Shown: positions 1 to 7,838 of the stretch, piece after piece
Layout of the letters: every line of letters starts with the position of its first letter
Position numbering within the stretch: position 1 is the stretch's first letter
From: Hymenobacter sp. UV11
Lineage (GTDB): Bacteria > Bacteroidota > Bacteroidia > Cytophagales > Hymenobacteraceae
Assembly: GCF_004684095.1 (NCBI RefSeq)
Contig: NZ_SRII01000001.1
Coordinates: 1 to 64,000 of the forward strand
DNA length: 64,000 bases
Reading direction: 5' to 3'
Notes under the pieces: generated by a model
What the model saw: the letters and a program-made list of their open reading frames with translations, nothing else
Told to the model about the DNA's origin: nothing
Databases searched by the model: none
Made by a program: the position numbers and the translations under genes

Positions 1-48
1 TTTTCACCCGGCTTCCTGAGTGTGGGCCTGACCTCGCGTCCCTACTAA
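1..48 (+). CDS. C-terminal fragment of a protein entering from the left
   Basis: The first 15 codons of the window are open in frame 1 and end at TAA 46-48, giving the tail FSPGFLSVGLTSRPY. The hydrophobic/polar alternation and the terminal aromatic residue would fit the last strand of an outer-membrane beta-barrel or a secreted beta-rich protein, but 15 residues are too few to assign a family. The next gene is on the other strand, so this end is convergent with it. Confidence 0.5.
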   Translation, partial: FSPGFLSVGLTSRPY

Positions 49-122
49 CCCGTAAATTTCATATTCTCGACGCGCAACTCACTTCGTGACGAGTATAATT
101 CAGCCACTTAAGAATGGCCCAG

Positions 123-350
123 CTACACCTCCACCGGGCGGCGGCGGTTGTAGTCGGGCTCCCAGTCGTTGATGGGGCGCGAGATACCGGGGGGCAGGTC
201 GAGGTCGGGCAGGCCGGGCTCGTGGGGCTCGCCGCCGCCGTCATCGTCGCTCGATGGCGGGGGGGTAGGGGGCCGGCTGCGGCGGCGCGGCATCACCATG
301 AATAGCGTAAACACCGCAAGCATAACCAAGGCAAATAGTAACTGATGCAT
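123..350 (-). CDS. Small single-pass membrane protein, function unknown
   Basis: This 75-residue protein has one N-terminal hydrophobic segment (about residues 3-20, LLFALVMLAVFTLFMVM). A basic stretch PRRRSR follows and then a Pro/Asp/Gly-rich tail containing DLPPGISRPINDWEPDYNRR. The positive-inside rule puts the tail in the cytoplasm if the segment is an anchor. I do not recognise a named family. The ordered tail argues that it is real rather than a chance frame. A shorter plus-strand frame over the same bases looks like a shadow. The 230 bases upstream (351-580) hold no gene that I can support. Confidence 0.6.
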   Translation of the reverse strand: MHQLLFALVMLAVFTLFMVMPRRRSRPPTPPPSSDDDGGGEPHEPGLPDLDLPPGISRPINDWEPDYNRRRPVEV

Positions 351-563
351 AGGGCAGGACGGTAGATATAGAAGCCAGAAGCGACGGAAAACGCGAGCCA
401 GGAAAAATGCGCGGAGCCTAAGGCTGGCAACGCAAATACCGGGTGCCGCGTTGCGCGCCGCCCCACGCAGTAGCTAAGTTAGCTGACACTCAGCAAATGC
501 TAAAGTAACCGCCAGCAGCGCCGGGCAGTTCCTCACCAAAAAGTGTGCCCCCGCCGCCGGGCG

Positions 564-571
564 TATCTTTG
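564..571 (+). promoter_or_regulatory. Bacteroidota -7 promoter element (TATCTTTG)
   Basis: TATCTTTG matches the Bacteroidota -7 consensus TAnnTTTG exactly. It lies 12 bases before the TPP riboswitch, where a promoter for the riboswitch-led transcript is expected. I see no clear -33 TTTG at the usual spacing. Confidence 0.7.
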
Positions 572-582
572 CAGCATGTTTA

Positions 583-663
583 GGGGTGCTGGCTCGAAAA
601 ATTTTCGAGGCGGCTGAGATGACACCCATCGAACCTGAACCGGGTAATGCCGGCGCAGGGAAC
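583..663 (+). promoter_or_regulatory. TPP (thiamine pyrophosphate) riboswitch, THI-box
   Basis: The conserved THI-box blocks appear in order: GGGGTGC at 583, then a self-complementary arm CTCGAAAAATTTTCGAG (the variable P3 extension), CTGAGATGACACCC, GAACCTGAACCGGGTAATG and CCGGCGCAGGGAAC ending near 663. All core elements of the aptamer are intact. It follows a TATCTTTG promoter and precedes a TonB-dependent receptor by about 50 bases. By analogy with other TPP riboswitches, thiamine pyrophosphate should repress that receptor. An ATG at 647 lies inside the aptamer, so it cannot be the real start of the downstream gene. Confidence 0.95.
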
Positions 664-715
664 AAACAATCCGCAAACGCTTCTGCCCCCGCGCCGACCC
701 CTGGCGCGCGGGTCC

Positions 716-3196
716 GTGTCACTTATCCACAGTTATCTGTTGAAAACTACCCTTTTGGTGGGCGTAGCGCTGCTGGCGCTGGCGGCTGCTCCGGCGTGGG
801 CGCAGGGCCCCGTGTCGGGCCAGCTCACCGATGCCCAAACCGGCGCGCCCCTCGCCGGCGCCACCGTGCTGCTCACCGACCAGCCCACGCTGGGCACCAC
901 CACCGATGCCCGCGGCAGCTTCCGGCTGCCCGCCGTGCCCGCCGGCCCGCACACCCTGCAAGTGCGCTTCGTGGGCTTCGAAACCCTGAGCCAGCCGCTG
1001 CAAGGCCAGGCCGAGGCCCAGCAGCTTGCCCCGCTGGCGCTGCTCACCGCCCGCAACCTCACGCCCGAGGCCGTGGTGACCGCCACCCGCGCCAACGAGC
1101 GCACCGCCACCACCTACCAGAACGTGAGCCGCGAGCAATTGCAGGCCCGCAACTTTGGCCAGGACCTGCCCTACCTGCTCGACCAGACGCCGAGCGTAGT
1201 CACGACGTCGGACGCCGGTACGGGGGTAGGGTACACCGCCCTGCGCATCCGGGGCACCGATGGTACCCGCATCAACGTGACGCTCAACGGCGTGCCCGTG
1301 AACGAGGCCGAGAGCCACGGCGTGTTCTTCGTCGATTTACCCGACCTGGCCAGCTCCGTCCAGAGCATTCAGGTGCAGCGCGGCGCGGGCCCCAGCACCA
1401 ATGGCGCGGGCGCCTTCGGGGCCAGCCTGAACGTGGAGACGTTGGGCATCCGGCCCAAGGCCTACGCTGAGCTCAACAACTCAGCCGGCTCGTTTGGTAC
1501 CTGGAAAACGACCGTGGCCGCCGGCACCGGCCTCCTCAACGGCCACTTCACGGTGGATGCCCGCGCCTCGCGGGTGCAGAGCGACGGCTACGTGGACCGC
1601 GCCTCGTCAAACCTGAAGTCGCTGTACCTGGCCGGCACCTATTCGGATGAAAAGACGCTGCTGCGCGCCCTCATCATCACGGGCTATGAGACTACCTACC
1701 AGGCCTGGTATGGCCTGGCCGACTCTTTATTAACCAAAAACCGCCGCTACAACGAGGCCGGCACCGACGCGGGCCAGCACCTGCCGGCCTATAAAAACCA
1801 GACCGATAACTACCAGCAGGATTATTATCAATTCTTGATTTCGAGGCAGTTAAACTCCAGGCTTAACCTGAGCGTGACGCCCTTCTGGACGCGCGGCGGC
1901 GGCTACTACGAGGAGTACAAGGCCAACCAGGATTTTGCCAAGTACGGCATCTCGGGGCCGGTGCTGCAGCCCGGCGCGGGGGGTAGGGTCGATACGGTTA
2001 CGACCACCGACGTCATCCGCCGCCGTTGGCTCAAAACCGACCTCTACGGTGCTACCTACGCCTTGCAGCTGCGGCCCACGGCCGGCGGCGTGCTCACCGA
2101 GGCCACGCTGGGCGGCGCGGTAGTGAACTACCGCGGCCAGCACTTTGATGAGCTGACCTGGGCCCAGCGCGGCAACAACATCCCCGAAAGCGACACGCCT
2201 TACTACTCCGAGCCCAACGCCCACAAGCTCGATGTGAACACCTACGCCCGCGCCACGGTAGCGCTCGGCGAGAGTCTGTCGGCCTTCGGCGACGTGCAGT
2301 TTCGGCACGTGGGGTATGAGCTGTTCGCGCCCGATGGCAGCCCCAACGGCGGCAAGAGCCAGCAGACCATCAACTTCAACTTCCTGAACCCCAAGGCGGG
2401 CCTGACTTACCAACTGACGCCGGCCGTGGCCGCCTACGCCTCCTATGCTCTGGCCCAGCGCGAGCCCACCCGCACCGACTACACCGATACGCCCGCCGAC
2501 CGCCGCCCCACCGCCGAAAAATTGCACAACGTGGAAATGGGCCTGCGCCGCACCACGGGCGCCTTCCAGTGGTCGGCCAACTACTACCTGATGCGCTACC
2601 GCGACCAGCTCGTGCTCTCGGGCCACCTCGACGATGTGGGCAACCCCATCCACACCAACGTGCGCGACTCGTACCGCACCGGCATTGAGCTGCAAGCCGC
2701 CGCGTTGCTGACCAAAGGCCTCACCTTCAGCCCTACGGCCACCATCAGCCGCAACAAAATCAACAACTACACCGACTACCTGGCCGACTACGACAACGGC
2801 GGCGAAAAAGGCACTGCCTTCAAGCAAACCGATATCTCGTTTTCGCCCGCCCTCACCTTCGCCTACACCCTGGAGTACGAGCTGCTGCCCGGCCTGCGCC
2901 TGGCCACGCTGGCCCGCTACGCCAGCCGCCAGTACCTCGACAACACGGCCACCGACAGCCGCAGCATCCCGGCCTACTACGTGCAGGATGTGCGCGCCCG
3001 CTACCTCTGGCACCCCGAGCGGCTGGGCTTCCGCGAAATAGAAGTGGCCGCCGTGCTCAATAACGTGCTCGGCGCCACCTACGTTAACAACGGTTACACC
3101 TACGGCTACGTGAGCGGCGGGCAGGCGCAGTATTTCAGCTACTATTACCCCCAGGCCCGGCGGAACTTTCTCGCTTCGGTAAACTTGCGGTGGTAG
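716..3196 (+). CDS. TonB-dependent outer-membrane receptor, thiamine-regulated
   Basis: This outer-membrane transporter of about 826 residues probably imports thiamine or a precursor, since a TPP riboswitch lies directly upstream. I chose GTG 716 because it gives a proper signal peptide (LLVGVALLALAAAPAWAQ) just after the aptamer; the in-frame ATG at 647 is inside the aptamer. A carboxypeptidase-regulatory-like domain follows (GPVSGQLTDAQTGAPLAGA...). The plug comes next (AVVTATRANE, LRIRGTDGTRINVTLNGVP, QVQRGAGPSTNGAGAFG). A long beta-barrel ends in NFLASVNLRW with the usual terminal aromatic residue. Bacteroidota are known to carry TPP-riboswitch-controlled TonB receptors. The substrate is inferred from regulation only. 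Confidence 0.88.
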   Translation: MSLIHSYLLKTTLLVGVALLALAAAPAWAQGPVSGQLTDAQTGAPLAGATVLLTDQPTLGTTTDARGSFRLPAVPAGPHTLQVRFVGFETLSQPLQGQAEAQQLAPLALLTARNLTPEAVVTATRANERTATTYQNVSREQLQARNFGQDLPYLLDQTPSVVTTSDAGTGVGYTALRIRGTDGTRINVTLNGVPVNEAESHGVFFVDLPDLASSVQSIQVQRGAGPSTNGAGAFGASLNVETLGIRPKAYAELNNSAGSFGTWKTTVAAGTGLLNGHFTVDARASRVQSDGYVDRASSNLKSLYLAGTYSDEKTLLRALIITGYETTYQAWYGLADSLLTKNRRYNEAGTDAGQHLPAYKNQTDNYQQDYYQFLISRQLNSRLNLSVTPFWTRGGGYYEEYKANQDFAKYGISGPVLQPGAGGRVDTVTTTDVIRRRWLKTDLYGATYALQLRPTAGGVLTEATLGGAVVNYRGQHFDELTWAQRGNNIPESDTPYYSEPNAHKLDVNTYARATVALGESLSAFGDVQFRHVGYELFAPDGSPNGGKSQQTINFNFLNPKAGLTYQLTPAVAAYASYALAQREPTRTDYTDTPADRRPTAEKLHNVEMGLRRTTGAFQWSANYYLMRYRDQLVLSGHLDDVGNPIHTNVRDSYRTGIELQAAALLTKGLTFSPTATISRNKINNYTDYLADYDNGGEKGTAFKQTDISFSPALTFAYTLEYELLPGLRLATLARYASRQYLDNTATDSRSIPAYYVQDVRARYLWHPERLGFREIEVAAVLNNVLGATYVNNGYTYGYVSGGQAQYFSYYYPQARRNFLASVNLRW

Positions 3197-3211
3197 CGGC
3201 CCTGCGCGTCA

Positions 3212-3262
3212 ACCTCATCCCCTAGCCCCTCTTTCCAAGGAGAGGGGGCTAGGGGATGAGGT
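3212..3262. repeat. Imperfect inverted repeat of the CCCCTAGCCCC family
   Basis: Arms 3212-3235 and 3239-3262 pair (ACCTCATCCCCTAGCCCC against GGGGCTAGGGGATGAGGT), forming a tight hairpin 15 bases after the receptor stop codon. It belongs to the same family as the longer repeat at 5741-5884. It may also act as a terminator, although no T-run follows. Confidence 0.8.
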
Positions 3263-3298
3263 GACCGCCAGGGGAACCCAAGGGCTAAAGCAGGGTTG

Positions 3299-3306
3299 TA
3301 TCTTTG
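3299..3306 (+). promoter_or_regulatory. Bacteroidota -7 promoter element of modA
   Basis: TATCTTTG is a perfect TAnnTTTG match 24 bases before the modA ATG, so modA has its own promoter separate from the TPP-controlled receptor. Confidence 0.7.
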
Positions 3307-3330
3307 CGGATATAACGGTACCGCCCCCAC

Positions 3331-4095
3331 ATGCTTCGATTTCTTTCTGCCTGCCTGCTGCTGAGTAGCTGGTTATCTGCCGCGGCCGCCCCTACCCCCC
3401 CCGCCGCGCCCGGCGTCACCATCGCCGCCGCGGCCGACTTGAAGTACGTGCTCGATTCATTGGTCACGATTTTCAACCGCCAGCACCCGCAGGCCAGGGT
3501 CACGGCGGTGTACGGCTCGTCGGGCAAGTTCTACGAGCAGCTGAGCCACGGCGCGCCGTTCGATATCTTCTTCTCGGCCGATAGCGACTACCCCCGGCGC
3601 TTGCAGCAGGCGGGCCTCACGACTGGCGCGCCCACGCCCTACGCCCTGGGCCGGCTGGTGCTGTGGAGCAAGAAGCTGAACCCCAGCGCCAAAGGTATCA
3701 ACACCCTGCTGGCCCCCCAGGTGCAGCACGTGGCCGTAGCCAACCCCGCCCACGCGCCCTACGGCCGCCTCGCCGAAGAGGTACTGCGCCACTACCGCCT
3801 CTACGACCAGGTAAAACCCAAGCTGGTACTGGGCGAAAATATTGGCCAGGCTGCTCAGTACGCCGCCACCGGCGCCGCCGATGCGGGCCTGCTGGCCTAC
3901 GCGCTGGCCCTCAGCCCCGAGTTGCGCCGGGCGGGCCGGTTCTACCTGATTCCGGTCGCCGCGCACTCGCCCTTGCAGCAAAGCTTCGTGGTGCTGAAGC
4001 GCGCCAGCGGCAACGCTACGGCCGCGGCGTTTGCGACCTTTATGGCCAGCCCGGCCGCCAAGCAGGCGTTGAAGAAGTATGGTTTCGGGTTGTAA
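3331..4095 (+). CDS. modA: Molybdate ABC transporter substrate-binding protein ModA
   Basis: This 254-residue periplasmic binding protein has a signal peptide (LSACLLLSSWLSAAAA) and the ModA/WtpA signature: VTIAAAADLKYVLDSL near the mature N-terminus, VYGSSGKFYEQL, then GAPFDIFFSADSDYPRRL. It captures molybdate or tungstate and delivers it to the ModBC permease encoded next. A palindromic repeat (4112-4192) separates it from modB, so modA may be expressed at a different level from modBC. The length is normal for the family. A thiamine-binding role is less likely because the oxyanion-binding motifs are of ModA type. Confidence 0.9.
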   Translation: MLRFLSACLLLSSWLSAAAAPTPPAAPGVTIAAAADLKYVLDSLVTIFNRQHPQARVTAVYGSSGKFYEQLSHGAPFDIFFSADSDYPRRLQQAGLTTGAPTPYALGRLVLWSKKLNPSAKGINTLLAPQVQHVAVANPAHAPYGRLAEEVLRHYRLYDQVKPKLVLGENIGQAAQYAATGAADAGLLAYALALSPELRRAGRFYLIPVAAHSPLQQSFVVLKRASGNATAAAFATFMASPAAKQALKKYGFGL

Positions 4096-4111
4096 AAAAT
4101 GCCATCCGTTC

Positions 4112-4192
4112 TTGTGAGCGAAGCGCGGCAATCGCACCAGAACAGAATCGTGCGGATGTCGTTCAGGTGCGATTGCCGCGCTTCGCTCACAA
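4112..4192. repeat. REP-like palindrome (TTGTGAGCGAAGCGCGGCAA type)
   Basis: Two 32-base arms, 4112-4143 and 4161-4192, are inverted copies with one mismatch. The core, GAGCGAAGCGCGGCAATCGCA, belongs to a palindromic class that is common in intergenic DNA of many Bacteroidota. The element sits inside the mod cluster, 17 bases after modA stops and 36 bases before modB starts. There is no ORF in it, so any mobility would depend on a transposase elsewhere. Confidence 0.9.
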
Positions 4193-4227
4193 GGACAGCC
4201 GTTTAGTAACCTATAATCCCTACCCCC

Positions 4228-4902
4228 TTGCCCTCTGACTACTGGCAAACCCTGCGCCTCACGCTGGCGCTGGCGGCCTGCACCACGGTGCTGCTGCTGC
4301 TGCTGGGCCTACCCCTGGCCTACGGGCTGGCGCGCTCGCGCAGCCGGCTGCGGCCGCTGCTGGAGGCGGTGGTGAGCCTGCCGCTGGTGCTGCCGCCCAC
4401 GGTCATCGGGTTTTACTTGCTGCTGGCTTTCAGCGACAGCACGGCGCTGGGGCGGTTTTTGATTAACCAACTGGGGCTGAGCTTGAACTTCACATTTGCG
4501 GGCATCCTGGCGGGGTCGCTGGTGTATAGCCTGCCGTTTATGGTGCAGCCGTTGCAGGCGGGGTTTCGGCAGCTGCCGCGCTCGCTGGCCGAGGCAGCGG
4601 CCACGCTGGGCAAGTCGCGCGGCACCACGCTCTGGCGCGTGCTGCTGCCCAATATGAAGCCCGCCCTGCTCAACGGCGCGGTGCTCACCTTCGCCCACAC
4701 GCTGGGCGAGTTTGGGGTGGTGCTGATGATTGGCGGCAACCTGCCGGGCCGCACCCGCGTGGCCTCCATCGCTATTTATGACGAGGTCGAAAGCCTGAAT
4801 TATGGTCAGGCCAATGCCTACGCACTTACGCTGCTGGTGGTAGCTTTTGCCATTCTGGTGGCGTTGTATTGGTTTAGTAAGCGCGACGCCCGCCTGTCGT
4901 AA
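4228..4902 (+). CDS. modB: Molybdate ABC transporter permease ModB
   Basis: This 224-residue inner-membrane permease has about five or six hydrophobic segments. It carries the EAA loop that docks the ATPase (SLAEAAATLGKSRGTTLWRVLLP, about residues 118-140) and typical ModB motifs (LPLVLPPTVIGFYLL, GEFGVVLMIGGNLPG). The start is TTG 4228, since no ATG fits and the following residues (DYWQTLRLTLALAACTTVLL) align with normal ModB N-termini. Its stop is 5 bases before modC, so the two are co-transcribed and probably translationally coupled. Confidence 0.88.
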   Translation: MPSDYWQTLRLTLALAACTTVLLLLLGLPLAYGLARSRSRLRPLLEAVVSLPLVLPPTVIGFYLLLAFSDSTALGRFLINQLGLSLNFTFAGILAGSLVYSLPFMVQPLQAGFRQLPRSLAEAAATLGKSRGTTLWRVLLPNMKPALLNGAVLTFAHTLGEFGVVLMIGGNLPGRTRVASIAIYDEVESLNYGQANAYALTLLVVAFAILVALYWFSKRDARLS

Positions 4903-4907
4903 CTGCC

Positions 4908-5738
4908 GTGCTCGATTTTCACCTCACCAAAGCCCTGCACACCGCCGCCGGCCCGCGCACCCTCGACGTGGCCCTGGCCCTACCCCCCGGCGAGCTGCTG
5001 GCCCTCAGCGGCCCCTCGGGCGCCGGCAAAACCACGCTGCTGCGCCTGCTGGCCGGCCTCGACCGGCCCGACGCGGGCTTCGTGCGCTGCGAGGAGCAAA
5101 CGTGGTACGACGGCCCACGCCGCCAGTGGCTGCCGCCGCAGCGCCGCCCGCTGGGCTTCGTGTTTCAGGACTACGCGCTGTTTCCCAATATGACGGTGCG
5201 CGAAAACCTAGCCTTCGCCGCCGAAGGTCAATCTGATAAAAATCAATGGGTCAACGAGCTGCTGGAGCTGCTGGAGCTGGGCGAATTGGCCGCGCGCCGG
5301 CCAGCGCTGCTCTCGGGCGGGCAGCAGCAGCGGGTGGCGCTGGCCCGCGCCCTGGCCCGCCGCCCGCGCCTGCTGTTGCTCGACGAGCCCCTGTCGGCCC
5401 TTGACCTGCCCACCCGCCTGCGCCTCCAGCAGGTGCTGGCCGACGTGCATCGGCGCTTCGCGCTCACCACCATCCTCATCAGCCACGACCCAGCCGAAAT
5501 AGCCCGCCTTGCCCATCGCGTGCTAACCCTGGATCTGGGCCGCGTGGTGGGGGTAGGGCTGCCTGCCGCGCCGCCTACCCCCGCCACCGTGGCCGGCCGC
5601 GTGCTGGCCGTGCTGCCGGCCGGGCGGCTGCGCGTGCAGCTGCCCGGCGGCGCCGAGGTAGAAGTAGCGGCCCCTTCGGGTTACGCGGGGGGGGTAGGGG
5701 CCGAAATTGCGCTGACGGTTGCGGTAGGGGAGGGCTAA
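4908..5738 (+). CDS. modC: Molybdate ABC transporter ATP-binding protein ModC
   Basis: This 276-residue ABC ATPase powers ModB. Visible motifs are Walker A (GPSGAGKTT, about residues 36-44), Q-loop (FQDYALFP), signature ([15 protein letters not shown]), Walker B ([12 protein letters not shown]) and the switch His (ISHD). A short C-terminal beta-rich extension from about residue 220 resembles one TOBE (molybdate-responsive) half-domain; a full ModC is usually about 350 residues, so this is a compact form. The start is GTG 4908. The last gene of the mod cluster, it is followed at once by a long inverted repeat. Confidence 0.88.
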   Translation: MLDFHLTKALHTAAGPRTLDVALALPPGELLALSGPSGAGKTTLLRLLAGLDRPDAGFVRCEEQTWYDGPRRQWLPPQRRPLGFVFQDYALFPNMTVRENLAFAAEGQSDKNQWVNELLELLELGELAARRPALLSGGQQQRVALARALARRPRLLLLDEPLSALDLPTRLRLQQVLADVHRRFALTTILISHDPAEIARLAHRVLTLDLGRVVGVGLPAAPPTPATVAGRVLAVLPAGRLRVQLPGGAEVEVAAPSGYAGGVGAEIALTVAVGEG

Positions 5739-5740
5739 TG

Positions 5741-5884
5741 GCGCAGGCGCTCACCTCACCCCCTAGCCCCCTCTCCCGTGGAGAGGGGGAATTAGCGCTA
5801 GTCATAGCATATAGAGCTAGAACTAAAAACTAGTCCCCCCTCTCCACGGGAGAGGGGGCTAGGGGGTGAGGTGAGCGCCTGCGC
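5741..5884. repeat. Perfect 48-bp inverted repeat filling a convergent gene gap
   Basis: Arms of about 48 bases, near 5741-5789 and 5836-5884, are exact inverted copies (GCGCAGGCGCTCACCTCACC with its continuation into CCCCTAGCCCCCTCTCC). They enclose a roughly 46-base AT-richer loop. The element starts 2 bases after the modC stop and ends 1 base before the stop of the permease on the other strand, so it is the whole intergenic space. The inner part matches the repeat at 3212-3262. It could act as a bidirectional terminator. Confidence 0.92.
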
Positions 5885-5885
5885 C

Positions 5886-7631
5886 TCAGATAATCAGCCG
5901 GACGCCGCCCAGCTCCGAAATCTGGTAGGGAAATTTGTCGCCGGGTGAGCCGATAAACATGAAGTTTTTGGGGATTTGCCACTCCTCCGACAGGCTCGTT
6001 ATTGTTTCGGGGCCGAAAGTGCCGGGGCGCGACACGAACTCCAGGTGAATGTTGGGGTAGGCGCGGTCGAGCACGCGCAGGTCGGTGAGCAGCTCGTCGG
6101 GCACGATTTGGTCGGCGTGCAGCAGCATCACTATTTTGAGGCGGTTGGTAAACTCGTTTTCCTCCACGTAGGTCATCACCTTGTTGAGGTTGGCCACATT
6201 ATCGCCCTTGGTGAAGTACACAAACTCCTGTTTATTGAGCTCGTGCACCAGGCGGCGAATACTGACCTGGCTGCGAATGGCCAGCCGCCGAAACTGCTCA
6301 TAAAACGACGTGGCACCTGCCAGCACCAGGTTTAGAATGGCAATGCGCTCCAGCATGGCGTACACGATGAGCGCCGCCGGAATGAAATATTGCAGGAATA
6401 CCACCAGGTAGCCGGGGTTCTTCTGCACGTTGCCGTAGAGGCCCGCCAGCACGCCAATCAGGGCCAGAAATACGCTGAATACGCCCGCGTATACCGGCCG
6501 CGGCAGCTTGCCGCGCTTCACTTTCAGCAGGAAGTTGCCGATGGCAAAAAACGCCATTACTGATAAAAACGAGATGGTGTACACGCCCGCCAGCGTTTCC
6601 AGCTCGCCCTGCGTAATGACCAGGATGGACAAGCTCAGCCCGAAGAAAATGGCCAGGATGATGTAGTTGGCCCCGCGCCGGTTTTCCTTCAGAAAAAACT
6701 GCGGCCAGATGCGGTCCAGGGCCATGCGCTTGATGAGGCCGCTCACGCCCACGAAGCTCGTGAGCACCGCCCCGCTGAGCACCGTCACGGCATCGACGGA
6801 GATGACGGTGGCCAGCCAGGGACCGCCGGTTTGCTGGCCCAGGTACGAGAGCAGGGTTTCCTGGTGCTCTCCCACCGTGGCCAGCGGCACCACCGCCACC
6901 GCCAGCAGCGCAATAACAGGATTGAAAAAGCTGACCACCAGCCACATATTGCGCAGCGTTTTCTGAAACACACCGGGCGCCTGCTCCTCCACGAAGTTGG
7001 CCGAGCTTTCGAAGCCCGAAATGCCCAGCATGGCCGCGCTAAACCCCAGAAACAGCGCCACCGCCAGGCTACCCCCCACCACCGGCTGCGCGTAGTTGAG
7101 GTGCAGCGTGGTAAGCCCGTGCTGGGCCACAAACCACGCCCCGGAGCCCACCAGCAGCGTGAGCGCCGCCAGGTGCGCCACAAAAATGACCACCGCCACA
7201 ATCGCCGATTCCGACATGCCGGCCGACGTCAGCAGCAGAAAAAACGTGAGTAGCCCCGCCGTGGCCCACAGCACCGGCACGTGCGGAATGGGCGCAATGA
7301 GGTAGAGGTAGTTCATGGCCTCGCCCGCGCTCAGCACCGCCGTGGCCATGTAGGACAGGATGGTGAGGCAGGCCGCGATGGAGGCGTTGCTCTTGCTAGT
7401 GGTGTTCAGCAGCACGTTGTAGGCCCCGCCGTTGAGGGGTAGGGCGCCCACCACCTCGCCATAAATCTTGCGAAACAGGTACAGCAGGCCCGCCACCAGC
7501 AGCAGCGCCACCCAGGCATATTGCCCCGCGTAGCCAATGGACAGGGCCGATACGTAGAGGCAGGAAGAGGAAATATCGTTGCCGCAAATGGCCGTTGCTT
7601 CAAGTTCGTTGAGTTTCTTGTCGTGGGCCAT
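5886..7631 (-). CDS. APC-superfamily amino acid permease
   Basis: This 581-residue inner-membrane transporter of the amino acid-polyamine-organocation type has about twelve hydrophobic segments between residues 25 and 430. It shows family motifs near the N-terminus (ATAICGNDISSSCLYVS, LPLNGGAYNVLLN) and a conserved loop (GISGFESSANFVEEQAPGVF). A soluble C-terminal region of about 150 residues (QVSIRRLVHELNKQEFVYFTKGDN onward) looks like a universal-stress-protein-like or regulatory domain. The substrate is unknown. A TATCTTTC element at 7681-7688 (minus strand) is a possible promoter about 50 bases upstream. The gene is a single transcription unit, convergent with modC. Confidence 0.82.
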   Translation of the reverse strand: MAHDKKLNELEATAICGNDISSSCLYVSALSIGYAGQYAWVALLLVAGLLYLFRKIYGEVVGALPLNGGAYNVLLNTTSKSNASIAACLTILSYMATAVLSAGEAMNYLYLIAPIPHVPVLWATAGLLTFFLLLTSAGMSESAIVAVVIFVAHLAALTLLVGSGAWFVAQHGLTTLHLNYAQPVVGGSLAVALFLGFSAAMLGISGFESSANFVEEQAPGVFQKTLRNMWLVVSFFNPVIALLAVAVVPLATVGEHQETLLSYLGQQTGGPWLATVISVDAVTVLSGAVLTSFVGVSGLIKRMALDRIWPQFFLKENRRGANYIILAIFFGLSLSILVITQGELETLAGVYTISFLSVMAFFAIGNFLLKVKRGKLPRPVYAGVFSVFLALIGVLAGLYGNVQKNPGYLVVFLQYFIPAALIVYAMLERIAILNLVLAGATSFYEQFRRLAIRSQVSIRRLVHELNKQEFVYFTKGDNVANLNKVMTYVEENEFTNRLKIVMLLHADQIVPDELLTDLRVLDRAYPNIHLEFVSRPGTFGPETITSLSEEWQIPKNFMFIGSPGDKFPYQISELGGVRLII

Positions 7632-7806
7632 AGGGAAATGCGGATGAGGGTAGAATGAAAAGCGTGTAGATGGTTTACGGGAAAGATAGCCCTTTTGGGG
7701 AGAGAGAGTTGAAATAAACGGGAGTTAAAAAGCACGCGGTTGGGTTCTTGTACCAGCGGCGGCAGCCGGTTTCCGGCCCTGGTCGCGCCCGCGCTACCCC
7801 GCGAAG

Positions 7807-7814
7807 TATCTTTG
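7807..7814 (+). promoter_or_regulatory. Bacteroidota -7 promoter element
   Basis: TATCTTTG (TAnnTTTG) lies 25 bases before the ATG at 7839. Its position shows that an upstream in-frame ATG at 7740 cannot be the real start, because transcription begins after it. Confidence 0.7.
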
Positions 7815-7838
7815 CTTAAACCCTACCCCGCCCCGCCC

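Noticed and set aside
647..715. Upstream ATG for the TonB receptor
   Set aside because: It lies inside the riboswitch, which would put coding sequence in the aptamer; the GTG at 716 gives a clean signal peptide.
586..1470. A 294-residue plus-strand reading in another frame of the receptor gene
   Set aside because: It starts inside the TPP aptamer and its Arg/Pro/His-rich composition is typical of a shifted GC-rich frame; the TonB receptor frame carries all the motifs.
1850..3013. 387-residue minus-strand reading under the receptor
   Set aside because: It is a Gly/Val/Ala-rich antisense shadow of a real gene.
3457..4248. 263-residue minus-strand reading opposite modA
   Set aside because: It overlaps modA completely and has the composition of an antisense shadow; modA motifs are clear.
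4908..5738. Possibility that the mod genes are a thiamine transporter under the riboswitch
   Set aside because: The binding protein has ModA oxyanion motifs and modA has its own TATCTTTG promoter after a hairpin, so riboswitch control is unlikely.
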